A stretch of DNA of 64,000 nt from Bin80 sp964291275 (GTDB lineage Bacteria; Bacteroidota; Rhodothermia; Rhodothermales; Bin80): positions 1 to 64,000 of the forward strand of contig OZ219799.1 of the NCBI GenBank assembly GCA_964291275.2. The letters run 5' to 3'. Shown here piece after piece: positions 27,894 to 37,362 of the stretch; within the stretch, counting starts at the first letter, position 1, and each line of letters starts with the position of its first letter. The position numbers and the translations under genes were made by a program. A model generated the notes under the pieces. That model had not been told where the DNA came from, ran no database searches, and worked only from the letters and a program-made list of their open reading frames with translations.

Positions 27894-28993
27894 TGAGAAC
27901 TCCTCGCATATTATTTGCTGGTGGCGGCACGGGCGGTCACATTTATCCTGCGATAGCTATCGCTCAGGCAATACGTTCGCTTGCGCCGACGAGTGCAATT
28001 GCGTTTGCGGGGACACGTGATCATCTGGAATGGCGCGCTGTACCGGAGGCGGGGTTTGAAATCCATCCAATCACGATCAGCGGATTTCATCGCAAACAGC
28101 CACTGCGCAATATCAATTTGCCGTTAAAGCTGGCTGCGGGGCTGTGGCAGAGCTACCAGTTGGTGAATGATTTTGATGCCGATGTCGCGGTTGGAACCGG
28201 TGGGTATGTATCGGGACCGGTATTGTGGGCTGCCAGTATGCGCGGACGGCCAACTGTTGCCCAAGAGCAGAATGCATATGCAGGTGTGACAAATCGAATT
28301 CTCGGGCGTAGGGCAGCACAGATTCACATCGCTTTTAAAGAGGCCGAGAGTTGGTTCCCAGAAGGCCGCTGTCGAGTCAGCGGTAATCCCGTTCGACGGG
28401 AATTAACTGCCACCGCACGTGAAGCTAGCCGAGAGGCGCTCGAGTTGCCCAAAAATGCGAAAGTGTTGTTCGTATTCGGAGGTTCGCTGGGCAGCCAGGC
28501 CATCAATGAGGCAATGGGCCAGGTTGTGGATAAAATTCTCTCGGATCCGGATATTCACATCATTTGGCAAACCGGACGACTTTACTACAACCGGATGCGA
28601 AAAAAAGAACGTCCGAGGCTCAGAGTCGTGCAGTACGTGGATCGAATGGATCTGGCATATGCGGCCTGCGACCTGGTTTTGGCACGGGCAGGTGCTCTTA
28701 CATGCAGTGAGCTTTTGTGCACCTCTACTCCTGCTATCCTCGTACCGTCAATACATGTCGCTGAGGATCATCAGACAAAGAATGCTCGCAGCATGGAGCG
28801 AATAGGTGCGGCAATACATATGCCGGAGGAGGAGCTATTGAGTGCACTGGTCACACGGGTTCCCGAACTCTTGGCTAATCCCGAGCAAAGACATAAAATG
28901 GCAGATGAAGCGCGAAAAGCTGCTAAACCTGAAGCTGCCATGACCATCGCAAAGGATATTCTGGCACTCGTTGGATGGGAGGGACAGGCATGA
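27890..28993 (+). CDS. murG: Lipid II synthase MurG
   Basis: This 367-residue GT-B glycosyltransferase adds GlcNAc to lipid I. It shows the glycine-rich FAGGGTGGHIYPAIAIAQAI, GTGGYVSGPVLWAA and QEQNAYAGVTNRIL. Also present are FVFGGSLGSQAINEAM, the UDP-GlcNAc-binding DLVLARAGALTCSELL, and LVPSIHVAEDHQTKNA (the usual P-x(4)-DHQ-N motif). The protein is peripheral on the inner face of the membrane. The stop TGA at 28991-28993 overlaps the preferred murC start. Confidence 0.96.
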   Translation: MMRTPRILFAGGGTGGHIYPAIAIAQAIRSLAPTSAIAFAGTRDHLEWRAVPEAGFEIHPITISGFHRKQPLRNINLPLKLAAGLWQSYQLVNDFDADVAVGTGGYVSGPVLWAASMRGRPTVAQEQNAYAGVTNRILGRRAAQIHIAFKEAESWFPEGRCRVSGNPVRRELTATAREASREALELPKNAKVLFVFGGSLGSQAINEAMGQVVDKILSDPDIHIIWQTGRLYYNRMRKKERPRLRVVQYVDRMDLAYAACDLVLARAGALTCSELLCTSTPAILVPSIHVAEDHQTKNARSMERIGAAIHMPEEELLSALVTRVPELLANPEQRHKMADEARKAAKPEAAMTIAKDILALVGWEGQA

Positions 28994-30399
28994 AATCAAA
29001 GCGAAGACAACCCATACTTGGACGTATCCGTCATGTACACATGGTGGGCATTGGGGGGATCGGGATGAGCTCGATTGCCACAGTACTTCTGTCCCGAGGA
29101 TACCGGGTTACGGGTTCAGATTTGTGCCTCAGTGAACTAACGGATAAGCTCGTTGCCGAAGGAGCGACAGTGTATGAAGGTCATGACCGGAAACAGGGAG
29201 AAGGTGCGTGCGTGGTCGTCTACTCGTCCGCGGTGGATGTGAGTGAGAACCCTGAAACGCAAGCTGCGGCTGCCGCCCGCATTCCGTTAATCTCCCGGTC
29301 GGAAATGCTCGGAGAGCTCATGCGCATGAAGTATGGCGTGGGGGTCGCGGGCACGCACGGAAAAACCACGACTACCAGTATGGTGGGGCGCGTTGTAGCA
29401 GAAGGCGGATTTGATCCCACGATTATTGTTGGGGGCAAGGTAGCCGAATTAAACACCAACGCGGTCAGTGGTGACGGTGACATTATTGTGATTGAGGCAG
29501 ATGAGTATGATCGTGCCTTTTTGCGATTAACCCCTGCCCTGGCAGTCATTACTACTATTGAGTCAGATCATCTGGACATCTACGGAAACCTGAAAGAAGT
29601 TTACCGAGCCTTTACGACGTTTGCAGCCAGTGTGCCCTTTTTCGGTGCTGCGATTGTTTGTCTAGATGATCCTGGCGTACAGGCTATCATTGGCGACATT
29701 GACCGCAGGGTGGTGACTTACGGTACAGCACGGCAGGCCATGGTGCGGGCCGAAGGGATTGTGCAGCAAGGTATGGCCATGCAGTTTGATGTAGTTGTGT
29801 TTGGCAGTCGACAGGGATCTATTACCCTTCGGGCCCTCGGACTGCACAACGTACGCAATGCTTTAGCTGCGGTTGCTGTAGGGGTGGAGCTGGAGATTGA
29901 TTTTAGTCGTATCAAAGCGGGCCTGGAGCATTTCGCCGGCGTGTACAGACGTTTTCAGTTATTGGGTGAGGCGCACGATATCCTTGTGATCGACGACTAC
30001 GCTCATCATCCGACCGAGATAACTGCTACACTAAATGCTGCAAATGAAGGTTATCCAGATCGACGGATTGTGGCGATTTTTCAGCCGCACCTATACTCGC
30101 GGACAAACGATTTCAAGGAGGAGTTCGCGCGTGCATTCTTCAATGCGGACGTGATGATCGTGACAGAAATTTATCCCGCTCGCGAAAAACCAATCGCCGG
30201 AGTGACTGGCACATTGATTGCGGACTTGGCCACAGCCCGTGGGCATCGTGATGCCCGCTACATGGAGAAGAAAAATATACTGCCTGTATTGCGCGACTTG
30301 GGTGAACCGGGCGACGTAGTACTGTTCATGGGAGCAGGAGACATTTGGCGCGTTGCCAGACAATACACTGAAGAGCTGTTCCGAGGTGCAGCCGCCTGA
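28990..30399 (+). CDS. murC: UDP-MurNAc:L-alanine ligase MurC
   Basis: This 469-residue ligase adds the first stem residue. It shows HMVGIGGIGMSSIATVLLS, the ATP loop GVAGTHGKTTTTSMVGRV, EADEYDRAFL, TTIESDHLDIYGN, GVYRRFQLLGEAHDILVIDD and the C-terminal YAHHPTEI. I chose ATG 28990, which makes the ATGA junction with murG. An ATG at 28975 would add five residues. ddl, often next in other phyla, is not here; ftsQ follows after 1 bp. Confidence 0.95.
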   Translation: MKSKRRQPILGRIRHVHMVGIGGIGMSSIATVLLSRGYRVTGSDLCLSELTDKLVAEGATVYEGHDRKQGEGACVVVYSSAVDVSENPETQAAAAARIPLISRSEMLGELMRMKYGVGVAGTHGKTTTTSMVGRVVAEGGFDPTIIVGGKVAELNTNAVSGDGDIIVIEADEYDRAFLRLTPALAVITTIESDHLDIYGNLKEVYRAFTTFAASVPFFGAAIVCLDDPGVQAIIGDIDRRVVTYGTARQAMVRAEGIVQQGMAMQFDVVVFGSRQGSITLRALGLHNVRNALAAVAVGVELEIDFSRIKAGLEHFAGVYRRFQLLGEAHDILVIDDYAHHPTEITATLNAANEGYPDRRIVAIFQPHLYSRTNDFKEEFARAFFNADVMIVTEIYPAREKPIAGVTGTLIADLATARGHRDARYMEKKNILPVLRDLGEPGDVVLFMGAGDIWRVARQYTEELFRGAAA

Positions 30400-30400
30400 A

Positions 30401-31123
30401 ATGATGCAAGGTAAGCGTAAACGAATTTTGACCGCACTCCTGGTAGTCATTCCGATCTGCCTAGGGGGCGTAATGGGCTGGAAATACCTGTGGGAGCGCC
30501 CCTGCGTTCGCGTTGATATTGTGGGCATCCAGTACGCTGATTCTGCCTCGGTGCACAGTCTAGTGGACAGTACAATTACTCCAGAAATGATTGTTGATCG
30601 ATTGCGGAGGCACCCGTGGATTCACAGCGCGCGCGCTGTGTGTTATCCGACGGGCACAACACATGTGCAGATCCGTGAACGTGTACCGCGTCTACTCGTA
30701 CTGACCGGGAATGGTGACACAGCTTATTATCTGGACGAATATGGCTATATGATGCCTCCCGCCACACATGTGGTATTTGATGTACCACTCGTGCGGGGGG
30801 TGCCCGAGCCTTATCACGCAGTGCGTCCAGTGAAGAATACAGAAGTGCGAAATCTGCTGGCACTCTTGCCGCGGATTGGCCCACGGATGGACATCCTCGT
30901 ATCCGAGTTCGAAATAACAGAGAGCAGCCTGACCCTGATCGCGCGAGCGATGGGGGCCGATCACACAGCGGTTGTACGCCTTGGATCCAAAGATTGGGAA
31001 AAGCGTCTGGATCGTCTGTATGACTTTTGGGACAAGGAGGTGGAAAGACATGAAGATCGAGTCTTTGATGTCATTGATTTGCGGTTCGACGGACAAATCA
31101 TAACGAGAGAAAAATCGGCGTAG
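30401..31123 (+). CDS. ftsQ: Divisome protein FtsQ/DivIB
   Basis: This 240-residue bitopic protein has a short basic cytoplasmic part (MMQGKRKR), one membrane helix (ILTALLVVIPICLGGVMGW), then a POTRA-like beginning, RVDIVGIQYADSASVHSLV. The FtsQ core follows (LRRHPWIHSARAVCYPTGTT, VQIRERVPRLLVL and YYLDEYGYMMPP), and the C-terminal domain ends in VFDVIDLRFDGQIITRE. It is identified by these motifs and by position between murC and ftsA. I chose the ATG just after the murC stop; an earlier in-frame start at 30353 would lie inside murC. It links FtsL/FtsB to the divisome. Confidence 0.88.
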   Translation: MMQGKRKRILTALLVVIPICLGGVMGWKYLWERPCVRVDIVGIQYADSASVHSLVDSTITPEMIVDRLRRHPWIHSARAVCYPTGTTHVQIRERVPRLLVLTGNGDTAYYLDEYGYMMPPATHVVFDVPLVRGVPEPYHAVRPVKNTEVRNLLALLPRIGPRMDILVSEFEITESSLTLIARAMGADHTAVVRLGSKDWEKRLDRLYDFWDKEVERHEDRVFDVIDLRFDGQIITREKSA

Positions 31124-31144
31124 CTATCTATAAAACTGCAAGCC

Positions 31145-32419
31145 ATGGATGATCGAATAGTAGTCGGAATGGACATAGGCACTACGAAGGTATGTGCTGT
31201 CGTGGCTGAGTCTGATGAAATGGGCAAGATCAACGTACTTGGTATTGGTACTACTGAGTCTGATGGTCTGAACAGGGGTGTGGTGGTCAATATTGACAAA
31301 ACCGTTGCATCCATCCAGAAAGCTGTAAGGGCGGCAGAACGGGCAGCGGACATAGAGGTCCAGAGCGTAATTGCGGGCATCGCGGGAGATCATATCCAGA
31401 GCTTCCAGAGCCGGGGTGTGATAACGATAGCGAGTCGTGAGCACGAGATTTCAGCGAAGGATGTAAAGCGGTTGATTGAGGATACGACGCATGTAGCCAT
31501 GCCGCCCGACAGAGAAATCCTCCACATTATACCGCAGGAGTTTATCGTTGATGGCCAGGATGGTGTGCTGGATCCGGTGGGTATGAACGGTGTACGCCTT
31601 GAAGCAAACGTGCATATCATTACGGGTTTGGTCTCCGCGGCCAAGAATATTTACAGATGCATAGAAAAAGCGGGTTATCAAGTTGAGGATGTGGTACTTG
31701 AGCCCCTGGCCAGCTCTTTCAGCGTTCTGCATTCCGATGAAAAAGAGGTAGGTGTGGTCCTGATAGATATTGGGGGAGGTACTACAGATGTCGCGGTTTT
31801 TGAAGATCGCACGATCCGACATACGGCTGTCATTGCTGTGGCGGGCAACCATGTGACGGAAGATATACGGAAGGGACTGGGGGTTATGCGTAACCAGGCA
31901 GAGCAACTTAAGATCCAGTTCGGCTGTGCACAGGTAGATCTTACAGAGGACGGAGAAAAGATCCGCATGCCAGGATTAGGGGGCAGGCAGGAAAAAGAGA
32001 TCAGCTCCAGCGCATTGGCCCAGATCATTCAGCCTCGCCTGGAAGAAATTATGGAGATCATTGCAATCGAGATAAGACGTAGTGGGTACGGAAAGCATCT
32101 CTCTGCGGGTGCCGTATTGACTGGTGGAGGATCAATGATTCGGGGAACCCAGGAATTGGCGAATGAGATACTGGGGCTCGAAACACGTGTTGGTTATCCA
32201 ACGAAGCATGGAAGTGGACTCTGGGAAGAGGTTTCAGATCCAAAGTATGCCACTGGTGTGGGACTGGTACTGTACGGACTTCGTCCAGAAATGATGAGAT
32301 CAATAACCCAGGACGGTGTGGATAAACGGCTGCCTGGTGCAGCGTCATACAGTGGAAAGAACAGCTCCTCCTGGGGACGGATCGTCGAACGTATGAAAGG
32401 TTGGTTCGATGAGTTATAG
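31145..32419 (+). CDS. ftsA: Cell division protein FtsA
   Basis: This is a 424-residue actin-like ATPase that tethers FtsZ to the membrane. It shows the phosphate-1 motif VVGMDIGTTKVCAVVAE, the 1C domain (GINRGVV-like GLNRGVVVNIDKTV), phosphate-2 VLIDIGGGTTDVAVFED, and the adenosine motif AGAVLTGGGSMIRGTQEL. An amphipathic C-terminal helix (WGRIVERMKGWFDEL) serves as the membrane-targeting sequence. It lies 21 bp after ftsQ and 52 bp before ftsZ, consistent with one transcript. Confidence 0.96.
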   Translation: MDDRIVVGMDIGTTKVCAVVAESDEMGKINVLGIGTTESDGLNRGVVVNIDKTVASIQKAVRAAERAADIEVQSVIAGIAGDHIQSFQSRGVITIASREHEISAKDVKRLIEDTTHVAMPPDREILHIIPQEFIVDGQDGVLDPVGMNGVRLEANVHIITGLVSAAKNIYRCIEKAGYQVEDVVLEPLASSFSVLHSDEKEVGVVLIDIGGGTTDVAVFEDRTIRHTAVIAVAGNHVTEDIRKGLGVMRNQAEQLKIQFGCAQVDLTEDGEKIRMPGLGGRQEKEISSSALAQIIQPRLEEIMEIIAIEIRRSGYGKHLSAGAVLTGGGSMIRGTQELANEILGLETRVGYPTKHGSGLWEEVSDPKYATGVGLVLYGLRPEMMRSITQDGVDKRLPGAASYSGKNSSSWGRIVERMKGWFDEL

Positions 32420-32471
32420 GGCAACTCAAACTGCTGCAAACATAATCAAGCAAAACTCTTAGGGTGACTCC

Positions 32472-33704
32472 ATGGAAACTCAACAAAAAAACCGGTTTAC
32501 TTTTGACGCCGAATATAGCGGTGTGGCAAAGATTTGCGTTGTTGGTGTGGGAGGAGGCGGAGGTAACGCCATCAACAGTATGGTCAACGACGGCTTGGAG
32601 TCTGTCGAATTCATGGCCGTGAATACGGATGCCCAGGACCTGAACAAAAGTCTTGCGACACACAAGATTCAGGCAGGTCGAAAACTAACCAAGGGACTGG
32701 GGGCAGGAGCGCGACCAGACGTAGGGTTGCAGGCCATGCTGGAATGTGTAGAAGAGCTTGAGACAGCTCTGCACGGATTTGACATGATTTTTATCACCGC
32801 TGGTATGGGAGGAGGAACGGGTACAGGAGGGATAGGGGTTGTGGCCGACGTTGCAAGGCAAATGGGCATCCTGGTAGTGGCTATCGTCACTAAACCCTTC
32901 GAGTTCGAGAACCATAAACGTATGAAATCTGCCAGGCAAGGCATTGAGCAACTGAAGCCGTGTGTGGATACACTCATTGTGATCCCTAACGAAAGACTGC
33001 TGGATATCGCGGACGAGAATACTGATCTTGCCGAAGCATTCAAACGTGTAGACGGCATTCTGTGCAATGCTACCCGTGGTATAAGCGATCTGATTACAAA
33101 GACTGGCTTGATTAACCTGGATTTTGCAGACGTGCGGACAACAATAGAGGATAGCGGAACGGCAATCATGGGAGTTGCCACGGGTGATTTGGGGGCGGGT
33201 GCTGCCACTGTTGCCCTTGATGCGATTTCTAGCCCGCTCATGGACGGTGTGTCCATAGCAGGAGCGCGGAACGTCCTAGTCAACATCACCGCTGACTCAA
33301 TACCGATCAAAGAGGTGAATTCCGCTATGGTGGTCATCAGAGAGGAAGCTGGAGAGGGTGCCGAAATCATCGCTGGCGTGGTGGTTGACAGTGAGATGAA
33401 AAACTCCGTGCGGATTACTGTGATTGCGACAGGTCTTGGGCATGCCGAGGAACCCAAAGAGGAGCAGCAAAGCAGGCCGTTACTGAACGAAAAAGTTTTT
33501 GGGTACAAGGGAGAACAAAACCTCAAAACTTTGGATACGCCGGCGTGGGAGCGTCGTGGACTTGTCGAGTCCAGTAGGAACAAGTCGGGAGAAGAGTCGA
33601 AGGTTCTGTACTTGAGCGAAGATGAAGATAATGAGCCACCTAAATCCCGGGGACGAAAGTCTTCAGGAGATACGCCGGCTTTCCTGCGGAAAATGATGGA
33701 CTAG
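32472..33704 (+). CDS. ftsZ: Tubulin-like division GTPase FtsZ
   Basis: This 410-residue FtsZ has the N-terminal nucleotide site VVGVGGGGGNAINSMV, the tubulin signature GMGGGTGTGGIGVVADVA, and the T7 loop region NLDFADVRTTIEDSGTAIMG. A charged variable linker spans about residues 325-398, and the end is a C-terminal conserved peptide, TPAFLRKMMD, for binding FtsA and other partners. It polymerises into the Z ring. It is the last gene of the cluster; rpsT follows after 77 bp. Confidence 0.97.
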   Translation: METQQKNRFTFDAEYSGVAKICVVGVGGGGGNAINSMVNDGLESVEFMAVNTDAQDLNKSLATHKIQAGRKLTKGLGAGARPDVGLQAMLECVEELETALHGFDMIFITAGMGGGTGTGGIGVVADVARQMGILVVAIVTKPFEFENHKRMKSARQGIEQLKPCVDTLIVIPNERLLDIADENTDLAEAFKRVDGILCNATRGISDLITKTGLINLDFADVRTTIEDSGTAIMGVATGDLGAGAATVALDAISSPLMDGVSIAGARNVLVNITADSIPIKEVNSAMVVIREEAGEGAEIIAGVVVDSEMKNSVRITVIATGLGHAEEPKEEQQSRPLLNEKVFGYKGEQNLKTLDTPAWERRGLVESSRNKSGEESKVLYLSEDEDNEPPKSRGRKSSGDTPAFLRKMMD

Positions 33705-33781
33705 AGAACAACATAATGTAGGTAATGGTACAAGCGTGTCGTATGTTGCCTGTATTCTGGATTCAAAAACACTAAAAATCA

Positions 33782-34045
33782 ATGCCCCAGCACGCTTCTG
33801 CAATCAAGCGAGTACGCCAGAACGCTGCGCGCCGACTTCGCAATCGCGAACATCGAAGCCGAATGCGAACGATGGTTAAGAAGATTATGCAAACGGATGA
33901 TGCTTCTGCTGCACAGTCTCTTTACCCTGAGACCCAGGCGTACCTGGACCGATTGGCAACGAAGGGAGTCATTCACCGCAATAAGGCTGCCCGCTACAAG
34001 GTTCAGCTCCTGCGGCATGTGAATGAAATGAACCAGTCGTTCTAG
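33782..34045 (+). CDS. rpsT: 30S ribosomal protein S20
   Basis: This is an 87-residue basic protein of normal S20 length. It contains the family start MPQHASAIKRVRQNAARRLRNREHRS, broken here only for length: MPQHASAIKRV, then RQNAARRLRNREHRSRM. The C-terminal helix TKGVIHRNKAARYKVQLLRHV is also present. It binds 16S rRNA at the base of the body of the small subunit. S20 genes are usually monocistronic, and here it stands between ftsZ and the OmpA gene. Confidence 0.95.
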   Translation: MPQHASAIKRVRQNAARRLRNREHRSRMRTMVKKIMQTDDASAAQSLYPETQAYLDRLATKGVIHRNKAARYKVQLLRHVNEMNQSF

Positions 34046-34086
34046 TTAGAACGCACGAACACGAAAAAACAACAGAGTAGGAATTC

Positions 34087-35640
34087 ATGAAAAACTTAAT
34101 ACGATTTTCGACAACGATGCTCAGGCTTGTATCGCTAGCCCTGATTCTCGTGATTGTGCCTGGCACATTCGCGCAGGAGTATGCAAAAAAATTGCGCCCG
34201 GAGGGCACAATGTTCGTAAAGCCCCGCATAGGATTCTCCGGGTATTTTGGGGATAATGAACAGTCACCATTTAACTTCAACGGCGATGCTTTCGATGCGG
34301 GCAGTCCCTGGAATTTTGGACTTGAGCTGGGCTACCAGTTGAGCGTTCCCTTCGGGATAAGTCTGGCGTACGTTGCGGGAGATTATCCTGTGATCACACA
34401 GTTTCCGGCGCGTGTCAAAAATCTCGTAAATGTAGGAAATGACGACTCATTCCGGAGTTCCGTTCAGGCTATCGGACGTTATACGTTTGCTGAGGCAACG
34501 ACGCGTAATGCCTTTTATGTCAACTTCGGTCTGTCGTATTCTTTTGGGAATGTGACTCAGGAAATGGCGCCTTACACGAGTGAGGAGAGTGGGAGTGGTT
34601 TTGGGCCACTCCTCGGCGCGGGTGTGGACTTTGCTATTAACCCACGCAGTTCACTTTTCGCGGAGCTTAATGCTGGTCTTCACTACGGTGATGAGGGCCT
34701 TGATGGCACGTCTGAGTACGGATTTGGTGGAGGGGACCTTCTGACAGCATTGGGCGTGGGCCTCAAGGTAAACTTCACGAAGGCGATTACTCCACCTGAG
34801 GTTGGTGCACTGACCTGTCCTACGGGGGCGGTAATCACAGATACGCAAGTCGATTTTTCTGCGGTCACCAATGCCGAGGTTGCCACGCAGCCGCTTGAAT
34901 TGCGCTGGGAATTTGGGACTGGCGCAACAGCCACGGGCGATTCCGGCTCTCACACCTATACGGAGGCGGGAACTTACGAGGTAATGTTTGTCGCAACCAA
35001 TGAGGGAGGAACAGTTAGCGGGGGCTGCACAGTTACCGTTATCGCTCCACCTGAGATACTCACGCTGACATCTGATAAGGAAACTGTGAGCATATGTGAT
35101 GAGGATCCGAGTGTTACATTTACCGCGAATTCAAGTGGATCAGATCCACGCAATTACACGTGGGATTTTGGTGATGGCCAAAGCAGCACAGCAGCGAGTC
35201 CATCGCACACTTATGATCAGCCCGGTTCATACACCGTAACCCTTACATTGACCAACGATGCAGGCAGCGACAGTCGCACTACTGTGGTGAATGTGAACCA
35301 GGAGAACTGCTTTGACTGCGATATTTCGGAAATGAATACGGTCTTCTTTGATCGCAACTCGTCTGTACTCACGGATGCCGGCCGCAATCAATTGTTGGAG
35401 AACCTGGAGATCCTTCAGAACTGCGAGTTCAACGTGCGTATTGAAGGCTATTCTTCGCGTGATGAGCGGAACACACAGGGATTGAGCGAGGATCGCGCCC
35501 TGTCTGTCAAGCAATACTACATTGACAACGGCATTGATGAAGCCCGCCTATCCGATATTGGTATGGGTGCTGGTGGTCAGACCACGAAGAAAGGAGCAGC
35601 AAGTCAGTTCCGACGGGTAGACACGATCCCGCTGAACTAA
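34087..35640 (+). CDS. Outer-membrane protein with PKD repeats and OmpA domain
   Basis: This 517-residue protein has a signal peptide (LVSLALILVIVPGTFAQ). An N-terminal outer-membrane beta-barrel follows at about residues 45-235, with alternating aromatic strands such as NFGLELGYQLSVPFGISLAY. Two PKD-type beta-sandwich domains come next, the first ending SHTYTEAGTYEVMFVATNEG and the second with YTWDFGDGQSSTAASPSHTY. The end is an OmpA-like peptidoglycan-binding domain, from NTVFFDRNSSVLTD through IEGYSSRDE and LSEDRALSVKQYY to GAASQFRRVDTI. It would link the outer membrane to the wall. It is followed by a strong terminator. Confidence 0.9.
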   Translation: MKNLIRFSTTMLRLVSLALILVIVPGTFAQEYAKKLRPEGTMFVKPRIGFSGYFGDNEQSPFNFNGDAFDAGSPWNFGLELGYQLSVPFGISLAYVAGDYPVITQFPARVKNLVNVGNDDSFRSSVQAIGRYTFAEATTRNAFYVNFGLSYSFGNVTQEMAPYTSEESGSGFGPLLGAGVDFAINPRSSLFAELNAGLHYGDEGLDGTSEYGFGGGDLLTALGVGLKVNFTKAITPPEVGALTCPTGAVITDTQVDFSAVTNAEVATQPLELRWEFGTGATATGDSGSHTYTEAGTYEVMFVATNEGGTVSGGCTVTVIAPPEILTLTSDKETVSICDEDPSVTFTANSSGSDPRNYTWDFGDGQSSTAASPSHTYDQPGSYTVTLTLTNDAGSDSRTTVVNVNQENCFDCDISEMNTVFFDRNSSVLTDAGRNQLLENLEILQNCEFNVRIEGYSSRDERNTQGLSEDRALSVKQYYIDNGIDEARLSDIGMGAGGQTTKKGAASQFRRVDTIPLN

Positions 35641-35662
35641 CGCCCACAGGCCTGGCGAATGC

Positions 35663-35698
35663 AAAGCGCCCCGACACGGTTGTGTCGGGGCGCTTTTT
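35663..35698 (+). terminator. Strong factor-independent terminator after the OmpA-PKD gene
   Basis: AGCGCCCCGACAC (35665-35677) pairs perfectly with GTGTCGGGGCGCT (35682-35694), with a 4-nt loop and a T-run (TTTTT) at the end. An A-run on the left makes it potentially bidirectional. Confidence 0.95.
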
Positions 35699-36079
35699 CG
35701 TTTATAATCGACGCTCATTGTAATCCGTACACCGCGATTTGGCCGAGCACGCTCCTGAGTGAAACTGGTATCAGAAAACTATTCTTAGAACCGCTCAGAA
35801 TCGTTGTGACCGCGTTGCACAATGTTAGCCGAGGTAGTGTATGCCTGCCATGTATACGGAAGTTACTCTTGGTGCAGGATGACAGGTTTCACAAGAAGCG
35901 CAGATACACTATGTGTGTTAAACGGTTGAATTTGCTAGACCAGGAACCAAGATTGTATGTTGTCTTCTTGGTACCTTTCCAGCATGGGGTTTATTCGGAC
36001 TGTGCCAACGTCCCCTGATATAAAGCGGGCCAAGTCTTTCGCTCAGCCGAGAATATGCTTCCCTTACTTCACAGATATC
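35699..36079. other. Intergenic region before queG
   Basis: No gene is supported in these 380 bp. Open frames cross it (one extends queG to 35957), but their residues show no conserved features. No tRNA-like fold was seen. Confidence 0.45.
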
Positions 36080-37081
36080 ATGCCTGGGTTTGACAAAAAC
36101 CAGCAGTTCGCACTTGCACAGCGTCTGAAAAAGGAAGCGGCAAGGTTGGGGTTTGATGCGTGCGGAATAGCGGAAGCCCAGCGACTGAACGAAGAGGCAG
36201 AGCGACTGGAAACCTGGCTTGCAAAGGGACGGCACGCGTCCATGGCTTACATGGCGCGGAATTTTGAGAAACGAGTAGATCCTAGAAAACTCGTCCCCGG
36301 TGCTAAACGCGTGATTAGTGTGCTGTGCAGCTATTGGCAGGAAGCTGAGCATGCGGAAAAGGCTGGAAAGATCAGTCGTTATGCGTGGGGAGATGATTAT
36401 CATCAGGTGATGAAAGGGCGACTCTACGAGTTATATGCATGGCTGGAGAGTGAAGTAAAAACTTTGTCTGGCCGTGCTTTCGTTGACTCAGCCCCGGTAA
36501 TGGACAAGGTATGGGCACAACGCGCCGGGATGGGATGGATTGCAAAAAACACTAATCTGATCAATCCACAAATAGGTTCTTGGTTTTTTGTTGGATCTTT
36601 GATTGTAGATGTACCATTGGCTTGTGATGATCCTTTCACACATGATCACTGTGGATCATGCACTCGGTGCATTGATGCGTGTCCCACGGATGCCATCTAT
36701 CAGCCTTATGCGGTAGATGCAAACCGATGTATTTCTTACTGGACGATAGAGCACAGGGGAAATTCCTTACCCGAGGAAATTGTATTGGGACAAGAGGATT
36801 GGATTTTTGGTTGTGACATCTGCCAGGATGTGTGCCCCTGGAACAAGTTCAGCTATTCGACCAAGGAGTCTCGATTTCTGCCTCGTGAAGGTATCCGGGA
36901 TACCCCACTTGAAGAATGGGAGGAACTGGATCTGGAGGCTTTCCGCAAACGATTTAAGGGAAGCGCAGTGAAGCGGGCAAAGTACGAAGGCTTCATGCGC
37001 AACGTGCGCGCAGCAAAACGATCCCGATCGCTGCGGAGCAGACCTTCGGTGGTTTCGTCAAAGCCCGATGAGGCTCCTTGA
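36080..37081 (+). CDS. queG: Epoxyqueuosine reductase QueG
   Basis: This 333-residue enzyme carries out the last step of queuosine synthesis in tRNA, reducing epoxyqueuosine with cobalamin and two [4Fe-4S] clusters. It has the N-terminal GFDACGIAEAQRLNEEAERL, HASMAYMARNFEKRVDPRKL and YHQVMKGRLYELYAWL. KVWAQRAGMGWIAKNTNLIN and GSWFFVGSLIVDVPL follow. The ferredoxin cysteines are C191-x2-C194-x2-C197-x3-C201 and C245-x2-C248-x3-C252. I chose ATG 36080 (MPGFDKNQQFALAQRL); upstream in-frame residues look like leader. Some family members have a HEAT C-terminal extension, which is absent here. Confidence 0.95.
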   Translation: MPGFDKNQQFALAQRLKKEAARLGFDACGIAEAQRLNEEAERLETWLAKGRHASMAYMARNFEKRVDPRKLVPGAKRVISVLCSYWQEAEHAEKAGKISRYAWGDDYHQVMKGRLYELYAWLESEVKTLSGRAFVDSAPVMDKVWAQRAGMGWIAKNTNLINPQIGSWFFVGSLIVDVPLACDDPFTHDHCGSCTRCIDACPTDAIYQPYAVDANRCISYWTIEHRGNSLPEEIVLGQEDWIFGCDICQDVCPWNKFSYSTKESRFLPREGIRDTPLEEWEELDLEAFRKRFKGSAVKRAKYEGFMRNVRAAKRSRSLRSRPSVVSSKPDEAP

Positions 37082-37362
37082 TCAGGTGTGTAGAATTGAA
37101 AAGGGCATCACTTATGAAGTGGTCCATGGCCTAACTTGGGGTATACACCAGCCCAAAATGCTCCTGTATCTTGCATTCTGGTTTCAGATGTTTCATCTCA
37201 GGCTTAATGTACAGAATGACCCGAACTGGTCAGCAGCGTCAGCGACTCGCGTACCAGTAAAGTAGTAGGGCTCCGATCCTGTTCCGCAGGTACCCACTGA
37301 GTATCCATCAACATGTATCCCATGCTCTCAATTATGATATTTCTTGCTGATACCCCCGCTGG

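Noticed and set aside
22746..30399. Missing murF and ddl in the division cluster as an anomaly
   Set aside because: Bacteroidota clusters commonly lack these genes at this place, so it is not evidence of loss.
32669..33583. 304-codon minus-strand frame opposite ftsZ
   Set aside because: It is an antisense shadow of ftsZ with Ser/Pro/Thr-rich low-information sequence.
35659..36018. Open frame of 119 codons after the OmpA terminator
   Set aside because: It begins inside the terminator hairpin and has no conserved features.
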